Shown here: positions 42,184 through 52,068 of the stretch, piece by piece
Layout: each line of letters starts with the position of its first letter
Position numbering within the stretch: position 1 is the first letter of the stretch
Assembly (NCBI GenBank): GCA_021782365.1
Contig: JAJXVB010000004.1
Location: 124,001-188,000 of the forward strand
Direction: 5' to 3'
Source: Pseudomonadota bacterium
GTDB taxonomy: Bacteria; Pseudomonadota; Gammaproteobacteria; Burkholderiales; Gallionellaceae
Length of the DNA stretch: 64,000 nt
Made by a program: the position numbers and the translations under genes
Notes under the pieces: model-generated
What the model saw: only the letters and a program-made list of their open reading frames with translations
Database searches by the model: none
Told to the model about the DNA's origin: nothing

Positions 42184-43154
42184 GGTTTTACGAGCTGGCA
42201 ATAATTAAATAAAAGAGATTCGAAAAACAGCCTGGGATTCAGCGTATGCCTGGCCTCTTTCTTCGCCGTTTTCAAAAGCACCTGCAAGCGCACGAGATCC
42301 AGGGCGTCCATGGGTTCGACCAGATTGCCGATCAGCCTCTCGTAGCCCGGATGGTAGCGCAGCCTGCCCGCGAGCTTTTGCGAAACGAGGTCGTGGCACC
42401 ACTGCTGAAGCCATTGCACAACGAGCGTCTGCTCGGTCTTCTGCAGCGCTTCGGCCACGCCAAACACATCCATCTGCCTCTGCTGCAGGGCGCGCATGAG
42501 CTTCTCCCGCGCATCGCCGTCTCCCGCATCCTGAAGTGCCAGAAGCGGCGAAAATCCCGATCTCGCGAGCGCATCGAGCGGATTCTTCACGCCTTCCTTT
42601 GCCAGGAATCGCGTAGCGGTCTCGGCATCTGGCGATGATAGGACGACCCTGATGCAGCGGCTCAGTATCGTCGGAAGCAATGCGTGATGCCTGTGCGTCA
42701 CCAGGATGAAGAGCAGGCCAGGCGGCGGCTCTTCAAGATTCTTCAAAAGCGCATTCGCGGCATTCGCATTCATCGCCTCGGCGGGACATATGATCACCAC
42801 GCGCCGCCCGCCCTGATGCGCGGTCATGCCCATGAAATCGGAGAGGGAGCGTATCTGGTCGACCGAAATCTGACGGCTTGGCTTCTTGCCTGTTTCGCTC
42901 TCCTCGGTCTCGGATTCAGGCTGCAGCAGGCGATAATCCGGATGCGATCCCTGTTCGAACCAGTGGCATGCCGGGCACTCCCCGCAGGCAAATCCCCGGT
43001 CGCCCGGTTTCTCGCACAAAAGGGATTTCGCATAACCGATCGCAAGTTCTAGCTTGCCTATTCCCTTCTGCCCCTGAAACAGCAGACCCTGCGATGCGCG
43101 GATGCGCTGCAGGCGAGCCCAGTCTTCCTTCTGCCATGGATAGAGTTCGCTCAT
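42171..43154 (-). CDS. holB: DNA polymerase III delta' subunit
   Basis: HolB is part of the clamp loader. The 327-residue protein has the P-loop-like FQGQKGIGKLELA, a four-cysteine zinc module (LCEKPGDRGFACGECPAC), and NANAANALLKNLEEPP with SRCIRV of the sensor region. Its start overlaps tmk by 4 bases, and the order tmk-holB-tatD is conserved in related bacteria. Confidence 0.95.
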   Translation of the reverse strand: MSELYPWQKEDWARLQRIRASQGLLFQGQKGIGKLELAIGYAKSLLCEKPGDRGFACGECPACHWFEQGSHPDYRLLQPESETEESETGKKPSRQISVDQIRSLSDFMGMTAHQGGRRVVIICPAEAMNANAANALLKNLEEPPPGLLFILVTHRHHALLPTILSRCIRVVLSSPDAETATRFLAKEGVKNPLDALARSGFSPLLALQDAGDGDAREKLMRALQQRQMDVFGVAEALQKTEQTLVVQWLQQWCHDLVSQKLAGRLRYHPGYERLIGNLVEPMDALDLVRLQVLLKTAKKEARHTLNPRLFFESLLFNYCQLVKPCHS

Positions 43155-43750
43155 CCGATCTTCCCTGCGATGGATGCGAGCTGTCGCTTCACTTCTTCCA
43201 GCGACTGAGCCGCATCGATCACCTTGAATCGCAGCCGATCTTCCGCGACCCGCCTGTGATATCCCGCGCGCACGCGCTCGAAGAATTCTCCCTGCTCCTG
43301 CTCAAAACGGTCGAGCGATGCGTTGTTCGAAAGGCGCTGCCGCGCAACCTCGATCGGCACATCGAAGAACAGCGTGAGATCCGGTTTGATGCCGACCCAT
43401 TGCTCGAGCTCTTTCAATCTCTCCCAGTCCATGCCCCGGCCTCCGCCCTGATAGGCGAAACTTGCATCGGAAAAGCGATCGGAGATCACGCACTTTCCGG
43501 AAAGCAATGCGGGTTTGATCACCTCCTCCACATGCTCGATCCGCGACGCGAACATCAGCATCGCCTCTGTCCCCATGCTCATGGGCTGATTCAGGACCAT
43601 TTCCCGGAGCTGCTCGCCCAAGGGAGTTCCGCCCGGCTCTCTCGTGACGACCACATCCAGCCCGCGGCTTCTCAACGCATCGGCGAACCATGCAAGGTGC
43701 GTGCTCTTGCCCGCCCCGTCCACACCTTCAAATGTGATGAATTTAGTCAT
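43151..43750 (-). CDS. tmk: Thymidylate kinase
   Basis: It phosphorylates dTMP to dTDP. From ATG 43750 the 199-residue protein has the P-loop FEGVDGAGKST, the DR(E)PGG motif TREPGGTPLG and the lid region AYQGGGRGM. The longer frame (MQSGRRR) is unlikely. It is translated together with holB through an ATGA overlap. Confidence 0.95.
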   Translation of the reverse strand: MTKFITFEGVDGAGKSTHLAWFADALRSRGLDVVVTREPGGTPLGEQLREMVLNQPMSMGTEAMLMFASRIEHVEEVIKPALLSGKCVISDRFSDASFAYQGGGRGMDWERLKELEQWVGIKPDLTLFFDVPIEVARQRLSNNASLDRFEQEQGEFFERVRAGYHRRVAEDRLRFKVIDAAQSLEEVKRQLASIAGKIG

Positions 43751-43842
43751 GCGCCGCCTGCCGGATTGCAAAGGCTCAATGATATAGTATAGCGCTTCAA
43801 TTTTTAACCATGAGATCTCCTAAAGACCTCGAAGAACTTCAG

Positions 43843-44703
43843 ATGAAAATCCCCGCCTTGCGCAAATTCCGGAAAAATTGGATCGCCCTGGCAGGCATGC
43901 TTTTTTCAACCAGCTGCATGGCCTCTTCAGAGGACCCCGCGTCGGACTGGTCGAACATGGTAGACCGCGCCTTGCAGGCTCAGCCGCACTGGGCGACCAT
44001 GATAGGCGTCCCCTCCACGGGGCTTACCCAGGGCTTTCGCTACCATTACACCCAGCAGTACCAGCCCAATGGGACAGAGATCACAAACTACGGCAGCAAC
44101 AAGGGACTCGAGCTCATCGTGAGCGAAGACACGCAGGTACAGTTCGGCGTCCCCGCCTACATCGACAGGGAAACGCTGAAGACTTCGAGCGCCGGCTGGG
44201 GAGACGAAAATGTCCTGGCCAAGCACAGGTTCGCTTCAGCAAACGAGGAAAACGGCAACTACGTTTTCAGCGGTTCGCTGGGGTTAAGCATGCCGACCGG
44301 CAACAGCCCGTTCACTTCTCACAGCGCGATATATACCCCCGCCCTGGCTTTCGGAAAGGGGTGGGGAACCAGGCAGCGAGAGATCGCCGTGCAGAGCCTG
44401 ATATCCTGCGCGATCCCCGACCACAATCTCTCAACCCTGGGCATGCCCATATCGTGGAACACGGGTTTGCAGGCCCGGGTATTCCGTCATATCTGGCCTG
44501 AGATCGAGGCGAACTATACCCACTGGAGCAAGGGTCCCTATGACGGCAAGAACCAGCTCATCGTGACCTATGGTCTGGTCTTCGACAACAGGATCTTGAA
44601 CCGGGAAAAGATGACCCTGGGACTCGGTTACCAGGAAGCCAAAGGAACGGGCATCACGACCTTCGGCAGGGCATGGGTTTTGATGGCGAAGTTTTCCTTC
44701 TAG
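43843..44703 (+). CDS. Outer-membrane beta-barrel protein of the transporter-like (phenol MetA) type
   Basis: A signal peptide (LRKFRKNWIALAGMLFSTSCMA) precedes a 260-residue barrel rich in alternating hydrophobic strands (GLELIVSEDTQVQFGVP, YVFSGSLGLSMPTG, WVLMAKFSF with C-terminal Phe). The C-terminal aromatic residue is typical of outer-membrane proteins. The substrate is unknown. I start at ATG 43843, which gives a clean signal peptide; ATG 43810 is an alternative. It is inserted on the opposite strand between mltG and tmk, which are adjacent in many bacteria. Confidence 0.75.
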   Translation: MKIPALRKFRKNWIALAGMLFSTSCMASSEDPASDWSNMVDRALQAQPHWATMIGVPSTGLTQGFRYHYTQQYQPNGTEITNYGSNKGLELIVSEDTQVQFGVPAYIDRETLKTSSAGWGDENVLAKHRFASANEENGNYVFSGSLGLSMPTGNSPFTSHSAIYTPALAFGKGWGTRQREIAVQSLISCAIPDHNLSTLGMPISWNTGLQARVFRHIWPEIEANYTHWSKGPYDGKNQLIVTYGLVFDNRILNREKMTLGLGYQEAKGTGITTFGRAWVLMAKFSF

Positions 44704-44707
44704 GAAA

Positions 44708-45682
44708 TCACTTCTGATACTTGTCGACCGCGCGGTTATGGTCTGCCAGATTTTTTGAAAACTGCGAGCTGCCATCCCCCTTGGCGACGAAATATAGCGC
44801 ATCCGTGCTCGCCGGATGCAGCGCGGCATAGACCGCATCGCGCCCGGGCATCGCGATCGGCGTAGGAGGAAGCCCCGGGCGCGTATAGGTATTGTAGGGA
44901 GTATCCCGCGTCATGTCTTCGTGATGCAGAATGCCGGTATATTTCTCCCCCATTCCGTAGATCACCGAGGGATCGGTCTGCAGCAGCATGTGCTTGCGCA
45001 GGCGGTTTGCGAATACCCCTGCGATCATGCCGCGATCCGCCGCAGTACCTGTTTCCTTCTCGACGATGGATGCAAGGATCAGAGCCTGATAGGGAGAGGT
45101 GAGCGGAACCCCCTGATCCCTCTCCAGCCAGGCCTGCTGAAGCCTCCGCTGCATGGTCTGATAGGCGAGCTTCAGAAATTCAATATCGCTGCTGCCTGCC
45201 GCGACAAAATAGGTGTCGGGCGCAAACATCCCCTCCGGGTTTTCTTCAGGCGCGCCTATCTGCTGGGCGATCTCGCTGTCCGTCATGTTCAGCGTGTCGT
45301 GTTTGATGTTCTGGCTTGCGTCGAGCTCCGCCCTCAGCTGTTTAAAATTCCATCCCTCTATGATCTTCACCTGGCTCTTGCCGGCATTGCCCTGCGTGAT
45401 CAGTTGCAACAGCTCCATCTTGGATACCGCATGGTCCAGCCGGTAGACGCCCGCCTGTATCTTGTTAGAGCGGCCAAGAATGCGGGCGAAGAGGGAGAAC
45501 AGCCTGCCGTTATCCAGCAAACCCTCACGCTCGAACTGGCGGGAAATCGCATTCAGGCTATGGCCCTTGTTCAGCGTGAAATCGAAGGGCTGCTTGGGAA
45601 GGGTGACAGGGCTAAAGCCATAGTAGAGGGCGACTATCGCAAGCAGCAGGAAGATGAACAGCAATGCCTTAAGCTTACCCAT
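44708..45682 (-). CDS. mltG: Endolytic peptidoglycan transglycosylase
   Basis: MltG cleaves growing glycan strands at the membrane. From ATG 45682 the 324-residue protein has one N-terminal membrane helix (LLFIFLLLAIVALYYGF), a LysM-like domain and the YceG catalytic domain with ILASIVEKETG (catalytic Glu in VEKE), then PYNTYTRPGLPPTPIA. The downstream neighbour in the ancestral order would be tmk, but here the barrel gene lies between. Confidence 0.95.
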   Translation of the reverse strand: MGKLKALLFIFLLLAIVALYYGFSPVTLPKQPFDFTLNKGHSLNAISRQFEREGLLDNGRLFSLFARILGRSNKIQAGVYRLDHAVSKMELLQLITQGNAGKSQVKIIEGWNFKQLRAELDASQNIKHDTLNMTDSEIAQQIGAPEENPEGMFAPDTYFVAAGSSDIEFLKLAYQTMQRRLQQAWLERDQGVPLTSPYQALILASIVEKETGTAADRGMIAGVFANRLRKHMLLQTDPSVIYGMGEKYTGILHHEDMTRDTPYNTYTRPGLPPTPIAMPGRDAVYAALHPASTDALYFVAKGDGSSQFSKNLADHNRAVDKYQK

Positions 45683-45829
45683 GTTCGGCCCCGGAAAACC
45701 TTGAGCAGGGATGATGTCCGGCGAGAGTGCCAGACACCCTGCGTCCATTCACGCCGATGATCAGCATGATCTTTCATCCGAACGAATCACGAACCGGATC
45801 ATTTTCGTTCGTGGACTTTCAAGATCCGA

Positions 45830-47062
45830 TCAGATCTTGCTGAACACCAGCGTGCCGTTTGTCCCGCCGAATCCGAAGTTGTTGTTTATCGCAACCTTGA
45901 TCTTCATGTCGCGCGCGACATTTGCGCAGTAGTCGAGATCGCACTCCGGATCCTGCTCGAATATGTTGATGGTCGGAGGAGATATCTGATGATGTATCGC
46001 AAGGATGGAGAAGATGGACTCGACGCCGCCCGCACCGCCCAGCAGGTGGCCGGTCATGGACTTTGTCGAATTCACCACCAGCTTGTATGCATAATCGCCG
46101 AACGCGAGCTTGAGCGCATCGGTCTCGTTCTTGTCGCCAAGCGGCGTCGATGTGCCGTGCGCGTTCACGTACTGCACGTCCTCTGGATTGATCTTTGCAT
46201 CTTTCAAGGCGTTGAGCATGCTGCGCTTGGGTCCGTCGCTGTTGGGCGAAGTGATGTGGTAAGCATCCGCGCTCATGCCGTAGCCTGTGAGCTCGGCATA
46301 GATCTTCGCTCCTCTGGCCTTCGCGTGCTCGTATTCCTCGAGCACGATCACTCCCGCACCCTCGCTGATCACGAAGCCGTCGCGTTCCTTGTCCCATGGA
46401 CGGGAGGCGGTCGCAGGATCGTCGTTTCTCGTGCTCAACGCGCGCGCGGATGCAAAGCCGCCGACTGCCAAAGGGCTCACGGTCGCTTCAGCACCTCCCG
46501 CGATCATCACATCCGCATCGCCATACGCGATCATCCTCGCGGATTCGCCTATGCAGTGCGTGCCCGTGGTGCATGCGGAGACCATCGCCACATTGGGACC
46601 CTTGAGACCGTACATGACGGAAAGATTGCCCGAGATCATGTTGATGATGCTGCCGGGTATGAAGAAAGGGGAAATCTTGCGGGGACCTGCCGCAAGATAG
46701 TCGTTGTGCGTCTCTTCTATGGTGGGCAAACCGCCTATGCCGGAGCCTATGTTCACGCCGATGCGCTCCGCATTCTTCTCGGTCACTTCAAGGCCTGAAT
46801 CGACAAAAGCTTCCATGCCCGCCACCAGGCCGAAGTGGATGAACCTGCCCATACGGCGCGCATCCTTCGCGGGCAGGTATTGCGCAGCGTCAAAACCGGT
46901 GACTTCTCCAGCCACCTGGCTTGAGAACTGACTCGCATCGAAATGCGATATCCTGGCTATTCCCGACTTGCCCGCGACGATGTTTTGCCAGGCTGCAGAA
47001 ATCCCAATACCGACCGGAGAGACTATCCCCAATCCGGTCACGACAACTCTACGTTTAGACAA
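45830..47062 (-). CDS. fabF: 3-oxoacyl-[ACP] synthase II
   Basis: FabF elongates fatty acids by condensing acyl-ACP with malonyl-ACP. The catalytic set is complete: C164 in SACTTGTHC, H302 in NAHGTST and H339 in SMTGHLLG, with the NFGFGGTNG glycine loop at the end. The length of 410 residues is standard. acpP lies 29 bases upstream in the same direction. Confidence 0.97.
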   Translation of the reverse strand: MSKRRVVVTGLGIVSPVGIGISAAWQNIVAGKSGIARISHFDASQFSSQVAGEVTGFDAAQYLPAKDARRMGRFIHFGLVAGMEAFVDSGLEVTEKNAERIGVNIGSGIGGLPTIEETHNDYLAAGPRKISPFFIPGSIINMISGNLSVMYGLKGPNVAMVSACTTGTHCIGESARMIAYGDADVMIAGGAEATVSPLAVGGFASARALSTRNDDPATASRPWDKERDGFVISEGAGVIVLEEYEHAKARGAKIYAELTGYGMSADAYHITSPNSDGPKRSMLNALKDAKINPEDVQYVNAHGTSTPLGDKNETDALKLAFGDYAYKLVVNSTKSMTGHLLGGAGGVESIFSILAIHHQISPPTINIFEQDPECDLDYCANVARDMKIKVAINNNFGFGGTNGTLVFSKI

Positions 47063-47091
47063 ATGAACTCCGCCTGCGGTGAAATGGATTA

Positions 47092-47325
47092 TTACTTTTG
47101 GTGTGCGATGACGTAGTCGATGGCTTGCTGCACGGTCGTGATCGTTTCCGCATCTTCATCCGGAATTTCGCATTCGAACTCTTCTTCCAGCGCCATCACA
47201 AGCTCAACGGTGTCCAGCGAATCGGCACCCAGATCGTTGACGAACGATGACTCGTTCTTCACCTCGGCTTCATTCACGCCAAGCTGTTCAGATACGATCT
47301 TTTTTACGCGTTGTTCAATAGACAT
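47092..47325 (-). CDS. acpP: Acyl carrier protein
   Basis: This is the housekeeping ACP of 77 residues, with phosphopantetheine attached to Ser in [12 protein letters not shown]. Start ATG 47325 gives [10 protein letters not shown]; the longer frame adds MESR. The acpP-fabF order is standard. The promoter should lie at 47326-47435. Confidence 0.97.
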   Translation of the reverse strand: MSIEQRVKKIVSEQLGVNEAEVKNESSFVNDLGADSLDTVELVMALEEEFECEIPDEDAETITTVQQAIDYVIAHQK

Positions 47326-47435
47326 TCGAGACTCCACCCTGTTGATAAGTTAAAAAATCAAACCTGATTGTATCAAAGTTGCCGAAATTTCCCAAATCCA
47401 TCGGAGAATAAAAATTCATCCGCGCCAGACATCCC

Positions 47436-49892
47436 CTATTCGCCGCGCAGAATGGGCAATGGAGAAGCCTTTACAAGGCTTCTGGCATTGAGCCAGCCGG
47501 CCAGCGTCACCAGCATTATCCCGCCCAATATGCCGACAATCCAGACCGAAATGCCCGACCTATAGGGGATGTCCAGCACGCGGCGCGCAAGCATGAAACC
47601 CAGGAGAACCGCACTTGCCGAAGCAAAAAAACCGGCCAAAGTCCCTGTCACCGCAAATTCGGCAAGGTGCAGGCGGTCCAGATAGGCCCTTCCGGCCCCC
47701 AGCACGCGCAGTATCGCGGCCTGCTGAACCCTTTCATCATGCGTTGCGAGCAACGCGGCATACAGCACCACAAGACCGGAAAGCAGGGTGAACATGAAAA
47801 CCGCGCCGATCGCCCTGGACACTTTCGAGATGATGTCCCTGATCTGCGAGATCACGGCATCCATGTCGACAAACAGCAGATTGGGAAAGGCTTCCGCAAG
47901 CTCATCCCCGAAACCCGCCCTGTCTTTGGGCAGATAAAAACTCGTCAGATAGCTTTCCGGATAGCTCTTCAGGATATCCGGTGTGGTGATCACAAAGAAG
48001 TTCACCCGCATGGAATCCCACTGCACGCGCCTCAAGTTCGTGATCCTGGCAGTAAACCGGCTCCCTGCGACATCATAGGTCAGCCTGTCGCCAAGGCGGA
48101 TGCCTAGCGTCTTTGCGATTCCCTCCTCGATTGAAATCTGCGCCTTCTCTTCCTTCGCACCTTTCAGATCCCACCACTTCCCGCCCGAGATGACATTCCA
48201 GGAAGGCAACTTTTCCGCATAGGAAAGATTGAATTCGCGCTCGACCAGGGCGCGCGCCCTGGGCTCGGGATAATCCGCGCCGCTGATCTCACGCCCATCG
48301 ATCGCGACCAACCTCCCCTTCACCATCGGCAAGAGCTGAGGCCCGGGCAAGCCGTGATCCGAAAAGAAGCGCAACACCTCCTGCTGCTGGCCAGGCTGTA
48401 TGCCGACCAGAAACCGGTTCGGCGCATCCGGCGGCAGCTTGTCCTGCCAGCTTTGCAAGAGATCGCCCCTCACCAGCGTCAGAACCAGCAAAGCCATTCC
48501 GCCCAGGCTCAGCATGACGACCTGGAGCACAACGCTTCCGCTGTGGCGCGCCAAATTCCTGAATGCCTGCCTCACCACCCCGACCCTGCTTGCGAGCCGC
48601 GCCAATGCGCGCAACAAAAGCCAGGCCAGCGCCGCATCGACAGCCAATCCCAGAAGCAATCCGCCCAGCACGGAAAGCCCGAGCTTCGCCGTCCCCGCCT
48701 GCCACAGGAAAAGCAAACAGAGAGCCAGCCCTCCTGCACCATAAACCACCCAGCCGCTCAAAGGGGGCAATCCCATCTCCCGGCGCATGACCCTCAACGG
48801 GGAGACGTTGCCTAGCCGCGCCAGCGGGAGATAGGCAAAACCGAAGAGCAGCGCCAGCCCGCTGATAGCCGCCTTGAAGGCAGGCATCGCGCCGGGCCCT
48901 GGCAAGCCCGCCTCCGGCATGAGATAAGAAACCAGCGCCCCCTGCAGGGCATAGGCCAGCAAAAGCCCGATGGTCATGGCGAGCAACCCCGAAAACCAGA
49001 ACTGATGGAGAAATATCCAGCGTACCTGTCTCTGCTCTGCCCCCAGGCAGCGCAGCACCGCAGAGCTATCCAAATGGCGCGAAACATAGCGACGGGACGC
49101 AAGCATGATCGCAACGCCTGCGAGCATCGCAGATGTCAACGCGGCAAGACCCAGGAAGTGGCCTGCGCGCTCGAGCGTGGTGCGTATCTCAGGGCGCGCA
49201 TCCGTCACATCCTCGACCTTGTCGTCTTTCCCCAAGGACTTGCGGAATGCGGCAATTCCGGCCTTATCTCCCGCGAACAGCATCCTGTAGGTGATGCGGC
49301 TGCCATTCTGTACGAGGCCGGTAGATGGGACATCTGCCTCATTCATCATCACACGAGGCGCGAAGCTTCCAAAGCCTATCGTCTGCCCGACATCCTTGAC
49401 CAGTATCGCAGCCACGGTGAAGCGCCTGTTTCCTATGCCCACCTCGCTGCCTTTCACGAGTCCCAGGCGGCGCATCAGCCTCTCGTCGGCCCAGACCGTG
49501 CCTCGCGCGGGAATGCCTTGCGATGCGCCGTCTGCCTGTATCCTTCCCCTCAAGGGATAGCCTTCTTCCACCGCCTCTATTTCAGAAAGCAGCACCTTCT
49601 CGCGATGCGACACCATGCTCGGAAAGGAAAGACCCTCCAAAGAACGCAAGCCATAAAGCGCTGCTTCCTTCCTATAGCTTTCAGCCATCGGGCGCGTCGA
49701 GGTGATGCGCAGATCAGCACCCAGGAGGCTTGCCGCCTGCTGATCCAGCGCCTGCCTGATGCGGTCGGCAAACATCCCGACCGTGGCGAGACTGCCTACC
49801 GCCAGCACCAGGGCCAGAAACAGCACGCGCCACTCCCCCTCCCGCCAGTCCCGGCGCAGGAATTTCATCGCCAGAACGAAAGAGTTTTTCAT
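47436..49892 (-). CDS. FtsX-like permease, YbbP type
   Basis: This 818-residue membrane protein has ten or so segments and two FtsX domains separated by MacB-like periplasmic parts (LLGADLRITSTRPM at the start of the first). It belongs to the YbbP family, whose members normally pair with a YbbA ATPase; none is adjacent here. It overlaps the acyl-CoA ligase gene upstream by 4 bases, an unusual partner. The transported substrate is unknown (lipoprotein or lipid export is typical of the wider family). Confidence 0.88.
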   Translation of the reverse strand: MKNSFVLAMKFLRRDWREGEWRVLFLALVLAVGSLATVGMFADRIRQALDQQAASLLGADLRITSTRPMAESYRKEAALYGLRSLEGLSFPSMVSHREKVLLSEIEAVEEGYPLRGRIQADGASQGIPARGTVWADERLMRRLGLVKGSEVGIGNRRFTVAAILVKDVGQTIGFGSFAPRVMMNEADVPSTGLVQNGSRITYRMLFAGDKAGIAAFRKSLGKDDKVEDVTDARPEIRTTLERAGHFLGLAALTSAMLAGVAIMLASRRYVSRHLDSSAVLRCLGAEQRQVRWIFLHQFWFSGLLAMTIGLLLAYALQGALVSYLMPEAGLPGPGAMPAFKAAISGLALLFGFAYLPLARLGNVSPLRVMRREMGLPPLSGWVVYGAGGLALCLLFLWQAGTAKLGLSVLGGLLLGLAVDAALAWLLLRALARLASRVGVVRQAFRNLARHSGSVVLQVVMLSLGGMALLVLTLVRGDLLQSWQDKLPPDAPNRFLVGIQPGQQQEVLRFFSDHGLPGPQLLPMVKGRLVAIDGREISGADYPEPRARALVEREFNLSYAEKLPSWNVISGGKWWDLKGAKEEKAQISIEEGIAKTLGIRLGDRLTYDVAGSRFTARITNLRRVQWDSMRVNFFVITTPDILKSYPESYLTSFYLPKDRAGFGDELAEAFPNLLFVDMDAVISQIRDIISKVSRAIGAVFMFTLLSGLVVLYAALLATHDERVQQAAILRVLGAGRAYLDRLHLAEFAVTGTLAGFFASASAVLLGFMLARRVLDIPYRSGISVWIVGILGGIMLVTLAGWLNARSLVKASPLPILRGE

Positions 49893-51499
49893 CTTGCCTT
49901 CTGATCAGAAGACATGCGGACATCCTCACGCATACGCTTCTTGTCGAGCTTGCCCACGCTGGTGCGCGGAAGCATGGACACGAATGCGAACTCGGTCAGA
50001 CGGGCGTATCGCGAGAGTCTCCCCTCGTCGACGCAGCGGTCTATGGATTTTCGCAGATCGTTAGGATTGGCTTCCATGCCCTCCTTTAACACGACCATCG
50101 CATAAGCCCTTTCGCCCCATTTGGCGTCCGGAACGCCGATCACCGCGACTTCGCTCACTGCGGGATGCTCGAGTATCAGGCTTTCCAATTCAAGCGAAGA
50201 GAGCCATTCCCCGCTGCACTTGATCACATCCTTAAGCCTGTCGGTGATGTTGACCACCCCCTTGTCATCCTTAGTGCCTATGTCCCCGGTATGCAGATAG
50301 CCGCCGCGCCAGAGATATTCTGATGCCTTCTCGTCGCGCAGATAACCCTGCGTGAGCCAGGGCGCCCTCACGACAACCTCCCCCGCAGTCTTCCCGTCAC
50401 GAGGCAGCTCGTTACCATCTTCATCGACGATGCGCATCTCGACCAGAGGAATGGCGCGGCCCGCCTTGATGCGCTGCAAGAGCTGAGACTCCGATGAAAG
50501 ATCGTCGCCGCATTCAAGCTGCCCCAGCGAGAGGACAGGACAGGTTTCGGACAGGCCATATCCCGCAAAGATGTCCACCCCTTTTGCCAGGGCCGCTTGA
50601 GCCAGCGCCTTCGGCAATGCAGAGCCCCCTATCACCACCTTCCAGCCGGAAAGATCGGAAGCCAAGGGGCTTGCAAGCAGAAGGTGCAGCACGGTCGGCA
50701 CGCAGTGGGAAAAGGTCACCCCTTCGTCCTTGATCAGATTCAAAAGCACATCCGGCTGATAGCGCCCCGGATAAACCTGCTTGATGCCCAGCATCGTCGC
50801 GATATAGGGAAGTCCCCAGGCATGCACATGGAACATCGGCGTGATCGGCATGTACACATCCCCCCTGCCGAACCCCCCCTGCAGAGGTGCCGTTCCAAGC
50901 CCCGCGGCCACGGAAAGCGTGTGCAGCACGAGCTGGCGATGGGTGAAATAAACACCCTTGGGCGCGCCTGTCGTGCCCGTGGTATAAAAGACGGTTGCAC
51001 GACAATTCTCGTCGAAATCGGGAAATGTGTGATCTTCATTTCCTCCCGCGAGCAGCGTTTCATAACCCGCCAGGAAAGAAGAAGGGCAATCTGGTTTTTC
51101 CCTGTCTGACAGCAGCACGAAGTTCTTGACGGTCTCGAGCTTGCCTTGCATTTCATCAAGCAATGGCAAAAAATCCTCGTGAATCAGAAGCAGGTCCGCG
51201 CGCGCGTGGTTGAGGGTATAGAGGATCTGCTCGCAAGGCAGCCTCACGTTCACCGTCTGCAGCACGGCGCCCAGCATGGGGATCGCAAAGAAGCACTCCA
51301 GATAGCGGTGGCTGTCCCAGTCCATCACCGCGACCGTCTGGCCAGGCTTCACAGGCAGCGCGCTTCCCAGACGGCTGATGCGCGAAGCCAGCGTGCGATA
51401 GTCATAGCGCGAAATATCGCGGTAGACGATTTCCTGATCGGGCGCATTCGAAAGCGGCGTATGCAAGAGCTGCTTGATCAAAAGAGGATAGGCGTTCAT
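49889..51499 (-). CDS. Acyl-CoA synthetase (AMP-forming)
   Basis: This 536-residue enzyme of the ANL superfamily activates a fatty acid with ATP and CoA. The phosphate loop is FYTTGTTGAPKG; later motifs are GYGLSETCPVLS and YLHTGDIGTKDDKGVVNITDR with DVIKCSGEW. These match medium/long-chain fatty acid CoA ligases. Start ATG 51499; the 9-codon extension is not needed. The substrate is not determined. Confidence 0.92.
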   Translation of the reverse strand: MNAYPLLIKQLLHTPLSNAPDQEIVYRDISRYDYRTLASRISRLGSALPVKPGQTVAVMDWDSHRYLECFFAIPMLGAVLQTVNVRLPCEQILYTLNHARADLLLIHEDFLPLLDEMQGKLETVKNFVLLSDREKPDCPSSFLAGYETLLAGGNEDHTFPDFDENCRATVFYTTGTTGAPKGVYFTHRQLVLHTLSVAAGLGTAPLQGGFGRGDVYMPITPMFHVHAWGLPYIATMLGIKQVYPGRYQPDVLLNLIKDEGVTFSHCVPTVLHLLLASPLASDLSGWKVVIGGSALPKALAQAALAKGVDIFAGYGLSETCPVLSLGQLECGDDLSSESQLLQRIKAGRAIPLVEMRIVDEDGNELPRDGKTAGEVVVRAPWLTQGYLRDEKASEYLWRGGYLHTGDIGTKDDKGVVNITDRLKDVIKCSGEWLSSLELESLILEHPAVSEVAVIGVPDAKWGERAYAMVVLKEGMEANPNDLRKSIDRCVDEGRLSRYARLTEFAFVSMLPRTSVGKLDKKRMREDVRMSSDQKAR

Positions 51500-51555
51500 C
51501 TGGCTTCCCCAAAAACAATGCTGCACTCAAACGCGGCGATCATGGTTCGAAAGCC

Positions 51556-52068
51556 TCACAACAGGGTCCTGATCGCAGCCATGCAAAGGAGCGCATAGCC
51601 CGCCGCCAGGAGATCGTCGAACATCACGCCCAGCCCGCCATGCCAGTTGCTGTCGAAATGGCGTATCGGAGGCGGCTTTGTGATGTCGAAGAAGCGGAAA
51701 AGCAGGAACGCCAGAAGCGACCAGTACGCGCCAGGCGGGGTGAAGAAAAGAACCAGCAGCATCGCAACGATCTCGTCCCAGACGATTCCACCGTAGTCGG
51801 CAACGCCTAGCTTCCTTCCGGTATAGCCGCAAGCCCATATGCCGATGAAGAAGGAAATTATCAGAAACAGTATGAACTTATTGTCGGAAAGACGGGGCGC
51901 AAGATACCAGTATATCGGATAGGCTGCCAGGGTTCCGAAAGTGCCTGGGGCGAAACGCGCAAGGCCGCTGCCGAATCCGAATGAGAGGAAATGAGCGGGA
52001 TGGCTCAGCAAGAACTTGAGGCCAGGCCTGACCTTCAATTCATGGTGCGCTTCATCTGAAGTGATCAT
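51556..52068 (-). CDS. pgpA: Phosphatidylglycerophosphatase A
   Basis: PgpA makes phosphatidylglycerol by removing the phosphate. The 170-residue membrane protein has GLARFAPGTFGTLAAYP near the N-terminus and IVWDEIVAMLL and FFDITKPPPI later, all family signatures. It overlaps thiL by 17 bases in the nusB-thiL-pgpA order found widely in proteobacteria. Confidence 0.96.
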   Translation of the reverse strand: MITSDEAHHELKVRPGLKFLLSHPAHFLSFGFGSGLARFAPGTFGTLAAYPIYWYLAPRLSDNKFILFLIISFFIGIWACGYTGRKLGVADYGGIVWDEIVAMLLVLFFTPPGAYWSLLAFLLFRFFDITKPPPIRHFDSNWHGGLGVMFDDLLAAGYALLCMAAIRTLL

